DNA of 17,188 nucleotides from JBMSHD01 sp049416425 (lineage in GTDB: Bacteria; Pseudomonadota; Gammaproteobacteria; Francisellales; Francisellaceae). Made by a program: the position numbers and the translations under genes. The stretch spans positions 1 through 17,188 of the forward strand of contig JBMSHD010000038.1 in assembly GCA_049416425.1 (NCBI GenBank), given 5' to 3'. This document shows positions 15,145 through 17,188 of this stretch, in pieces. Position 1 is the first letter of the stretch; each line of letters begins with the position of its first letter. The notes below the pieces were generated by a model, which had not been told where the DNA came from, did no database searches, and saw only the letters and a program-made list of their open reading frames with translations.

Positions 15145-16374
15145 ATGTCTATCAAAAAATCGTCTGCCTATGCCTGGATAGTCGTTCTTCTTAGTGCCTT
15201 CTTGCTGTTTTATAAATATGTCGCCTTAGTCTTTCCCAGCCTCATCGCCACCGATATCAAACTTCACTTCGGCATTGATTCGGCACAGATCGGCGCCCTA
15301 TCGGCCATGTTTCTTTATCTGATTCTGCTTGTCCAGCCTTTTGCCGGTCTTCTTCTGGATCGATTTGGCTGTCGCAACGTCACTACAATATCACTGATGA
15401 TCACCGCCTTGGGCATGTTGCTGTTTGCCATATCAAGCAGCCTGACCATAGCCTTTATAGGGAGAGCCATGATGGGAATCGGGGTGGCTTTTGCCACCGT
15501 CAGTTATATGAAGGCGGTATCAACCTGGTTTGATGAGAAAAATTTTGCCATCGCCAGCACGCTGTTACTGACCGCCGGCATGCTAGGCGCCATCGCCGGT
15601 CAAGCCCCGTTGTCGATGTTATTTAGCTCGGTTGGCTGGCAATTCGGGCTGTATGTCTGCGCCATTATCGGTGTTATCGCCGCTGTCGTCTACTGGCTTG
15701 TGATTCGTGATGATTCACAACAGAATATCGACACCAACATCAACAGCAAAACCGGCACCCTACAGGTCATTAAAACGATCACAGTCAATCCCAACAACTG
15801 GCTGTTGATGATCTACTCCGGGCTTATCTTCACCACTATTGACGCCTTCGGTGGACTATGGGGTAACAGCTTTTTCGCCATCAAATACGACCTGACAACG
15901 ACCCAGTCTGGCTTCTACATCTCAGCCATATTCCTCGGCATGGGCATCGGAGCTCCCATCATGGGTAAGCTGTCTAAACATTTCAACAGCATTCGAATCA
16001 TGTTGGTCTGTGCCTTAGTCGGACTACTCAGTCTGGCTGCCATTTTGTACCTGTATCTAGCCCTGCCGACTTTGATGTTTTCCTGTTTTATCTATGGCGC
16101 GATGACCAGTTCATTCATGCTGGTATTTGTCGTCGGCCGCAAATTAAATCCACTTGCCGTCATGGCAACAGCGGCGGCTTTAATCAACAACGGCGAGCCG
16201 ATATTTGGCGGAATATTTGAGATGCTGGTCGGGAAAATTCTAGATCTTTTGGAGCCTCAAGTCACAGGCACCCACTATAGTGTCAACGCTTATGAGATTG
16301 CCTTTAGCATCCTGCCTGTGAGCATTTTTCTGGCCGTTATTGCCTTATGCTTTGTCAAAGTGCCACGCCGCTGA
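15145..16374 (+). CDS. MFS transporter (Pht/nitrate-sugar-phosphate-like branch, substrate unknown)
   Basis: This 409-residue protein has about 12 helices. Motif A between helices 2 and 3 is well kept as GLLLDRFGCRNV, and RAMMGIGVAF fits motif B. A long central cytoplasmic loop (RDDSQQNIDTNINSKTG...) separates the two six-helix halves. Helix 1 (FYKYVALVFPSLIATDIKLHFGI) resembles proteins called phagosomal transporters (Pht) or metabolite permeases in Legionella and Francisella-type bacteria, which import amino acids or nucleosides. That link is from memory and not proven. No Shine-Dalgarno is seen before the ATG (cattcacttt). Its last 20 bp overlap the 3' end of the convergent LysE-type gene. 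The conserved motif A suggests it is functional. Confidence 0.86.
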   Translation: MSIKKSSAYAWIVVLLSAFLLFYKYVALVFPSLIATDIKLHFGIDSAQIGALSAMFLYLILLVQPFAGLLLDRFGCRNVTTISLMITALGMLLFAISSSLTIAFIGRAMMGIGVAFATVSYMKAVSTWFDEKNFAIASTLLLTAGMLGAIAGQAPLSMLFSSVGWQFGLYVCAIIGVIAAVVYWLVIRDDSQQNIDTNINSKTGTLQVIKTITVNPNNWLLMIYSGLIFTTIDAFGGLWGNSFFAIKYDLTTTQSGFYISAIFLGMGIGAPIMGKLSKHFNSIRIMLVCALVGLLSLAAILYLYLALPTLMFSCFIYGAMTSSFMLVFVVGRKLNPLAVMATAAALINNGEPIFGGIFEMLVGKILDLLEPQVTGTHYSVNAYEIAFSILPVSIFLAVIALCFVKVPRR

Positions 16375-16993
16375 AAAAAGCATAAAACAAGGCAGCTGCA
16401 AAACACACCAAAATCACGGCAAATATCCGCTCTAAAGCCGCCATATATTTCATAAAAATCGCTCTGACTCGCCGGCTTCCCATCAAAAATGCCACCAACG
16501 TGAACCATAAAAATGTGCTTAAAAACATAATCACCACGATGGCACATAAATACCACAACTTTGATGACTTCATCACAAAAATAGGCAGAAAACTCAAGAA
16601 AAAGATGATGACTTTGGGATTAGAAAGATTGCAAAAAAGCCCCGTGGTATAGAGATGTTTTTTTGATAGGCGAATTTCATTATTTGTCTGCTCCAGATCA
16701 AGTGGCTGAGCCGATGCCGTGGCGCATTTATAGGCCATATACAGAAGATAACAGCCGCCAAAAAAGCCGATCCAATGAACGATAATCATAAAAGTTGTGT
16801 TCAGATAATCCAGGAACAACACCGTCAAAAGCACATAGCTTAGAACACCACTGGCGATACCCAGGGCGACGATAACACCGGATTTATGCCCATATTTAAG
16901 CGATGAACGCAAAACCATGAAAAAATCAGGACCCGGCAACATCACCCCCAGCATTTGAATTACAAACAGCGTCAACAGCGACAAAATCAGCAT
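16355..16993 (-). CDS. LysE/RhtB-family amino-acid exporter
   Basis: This 212-residue inner-membrane protein has about six helices. The family hallmark near the N-terminus is PGPDFFMVLRSSLKYGHKSG (Pro20-Gly21-Pro22), followed by a glycine-spaced helix (ALGIASG). The second signature is GLFCNLSNPKVIIFFLSFLP in the second half. Proteins of this type export amino acids such as lysine, threonine or homoserine, or their analogues; which one cannot be read. The length is typical. The ATG is preceded only by an AT run (ttatatatATG) with no Shine-Dalgarno. It is transcribed toward the MFS genes, overlapping the second one tail to tail by 20 bp. A LysR-type regulator, a common neighbour, is not in the 195 bp left of the window end. 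Confidence 0.92.
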   Translation of the reverse strand: MLILSLLTLFVIQMLGVMLPGPDFFMVLRSSLKYGHKSGVIVALGIASGVLSYVLLTVLFLDYLNTTFMIIVHWIGFFGGCYLLYMAYKCATASAQPLDLEQTNNEIRLSKKHLYTTGLFCNLSNPKVIIFFLSFLPIFVMKSSKLWYLCAIVVIMFLSTFLWFTLVAFLMGSRRVRAIFMKYMAALERIFAVILVCFAAALFYAFFSGVAL

Positions 16994-17146
16994 ATATATA
17001 AAAAATTTGGTTAAAACAGTTTCATTTTACCAGAATCAAAGCAGGCAGCAATCCGATATTTCATCTTTTCAACTGTTTTTAATTCTATTCGGAATGTGTG
17101 CAAAATAACTTCCCATAGATAACCACTATGAAATCCTGAAAACTCC

Positions 17147-17184
17147 CCAAAATTTTGGCATTGCTGTTATGGACATGGTATAAA
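17147..17184 (+). promoter_or_regulatory. Promoter at right edge with a palindrome over its -35
   Basis: TTGGCA (17155-17160), an 18-nt spacer and TATAAA (17179-17184) form a good sigma70-type promoter pointing out of the window. The 12-bp perfect palindrome CCAAAATTTTGG (17147-17158) overlaps the -35 and is a plausible operator. The regulated gene lies outside the window. Confidence 0.45.
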
Positions 17185-17188
17185 GGGC

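Noticed and set aside
13854..16374. Tandem duplication of one MFS transporter
   Set aside because: The two proteins differ in motif A, loop structure and N-terminal sequence; they belong to different MFS branches.
1..17188. CRISPR array, tRNA, rRNA or integrase genes
   Set aside because: No regularly spaced repeats, tRNA cloverleaf, rRNA segments or recombinase-type proteins were seen on either strand.

Overview
The window looks like a stretch of gammaproteobacterial chromosome of moderate-to-low GC. Each gene's family is recognisable: an E. coli-type PurF without a propeptide, an E. coli-like HemW, and a type III pantothenate kinase in place of CoaA. I infer a Legionellales/Thiotrichales-type (possibly host-associated) lineage from CoaX, the large exported RHS protein and an MFS transporter of the kind common in intracellular gammaproteobacteria. 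Nothing in the window fixes the genus.

Left part (1-8012), accessory. A 50-bp sequence at the left edge recurs exactly at 7963-8012. The two direct copies bracket a DedA-type membrane protein gene (74-640, minus) and a 2158-residue Sec-exported RHS/YD-repeat protein (868-7344, minus). The RHS gene has the usual mosaic build: signal peptide, beta-rich N-terminal region, long YD-repeat core ending in DPIG...NDPSGM, and an AT-rich C-terminal tip of about 362 residues that I cannot assign. It has its own promoter and a roughly 100-nt leader with inverted repeats. The right-hand repeat copy belongs to a larger structured element (about 7748-8012) that starts with a perfect dyad. Truncated 3' ends of two unrelated reading frames abut its two sides.

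Middle part (8013-13707), housekeeping. coaX and an MscS-type channel run rightward. They converge with a leftward group: usp-hemW (8-nt overlap), then purF and a HAD-IB phosphatase gene (6-nt gap). The channel and the phosphatase overlap tail to tail by 71 bp.

Right part (13708-17188), transport. Two rightward, dissimilar MFS transporters converge on a leftward LysE/RhtB-type amino-acid exporter, with a 20-bp tail overlap. A good promoter-like sequence at the right edge points out of the window.

Functionally, the window combines CoA and purine biosynthesis, haem delivery, stress and osmotic protection and small-molecule transport with an inserted or recombining RHS module. The least explained parts are the RHS tip, its DedA neighbour, and the repeat that frames them.
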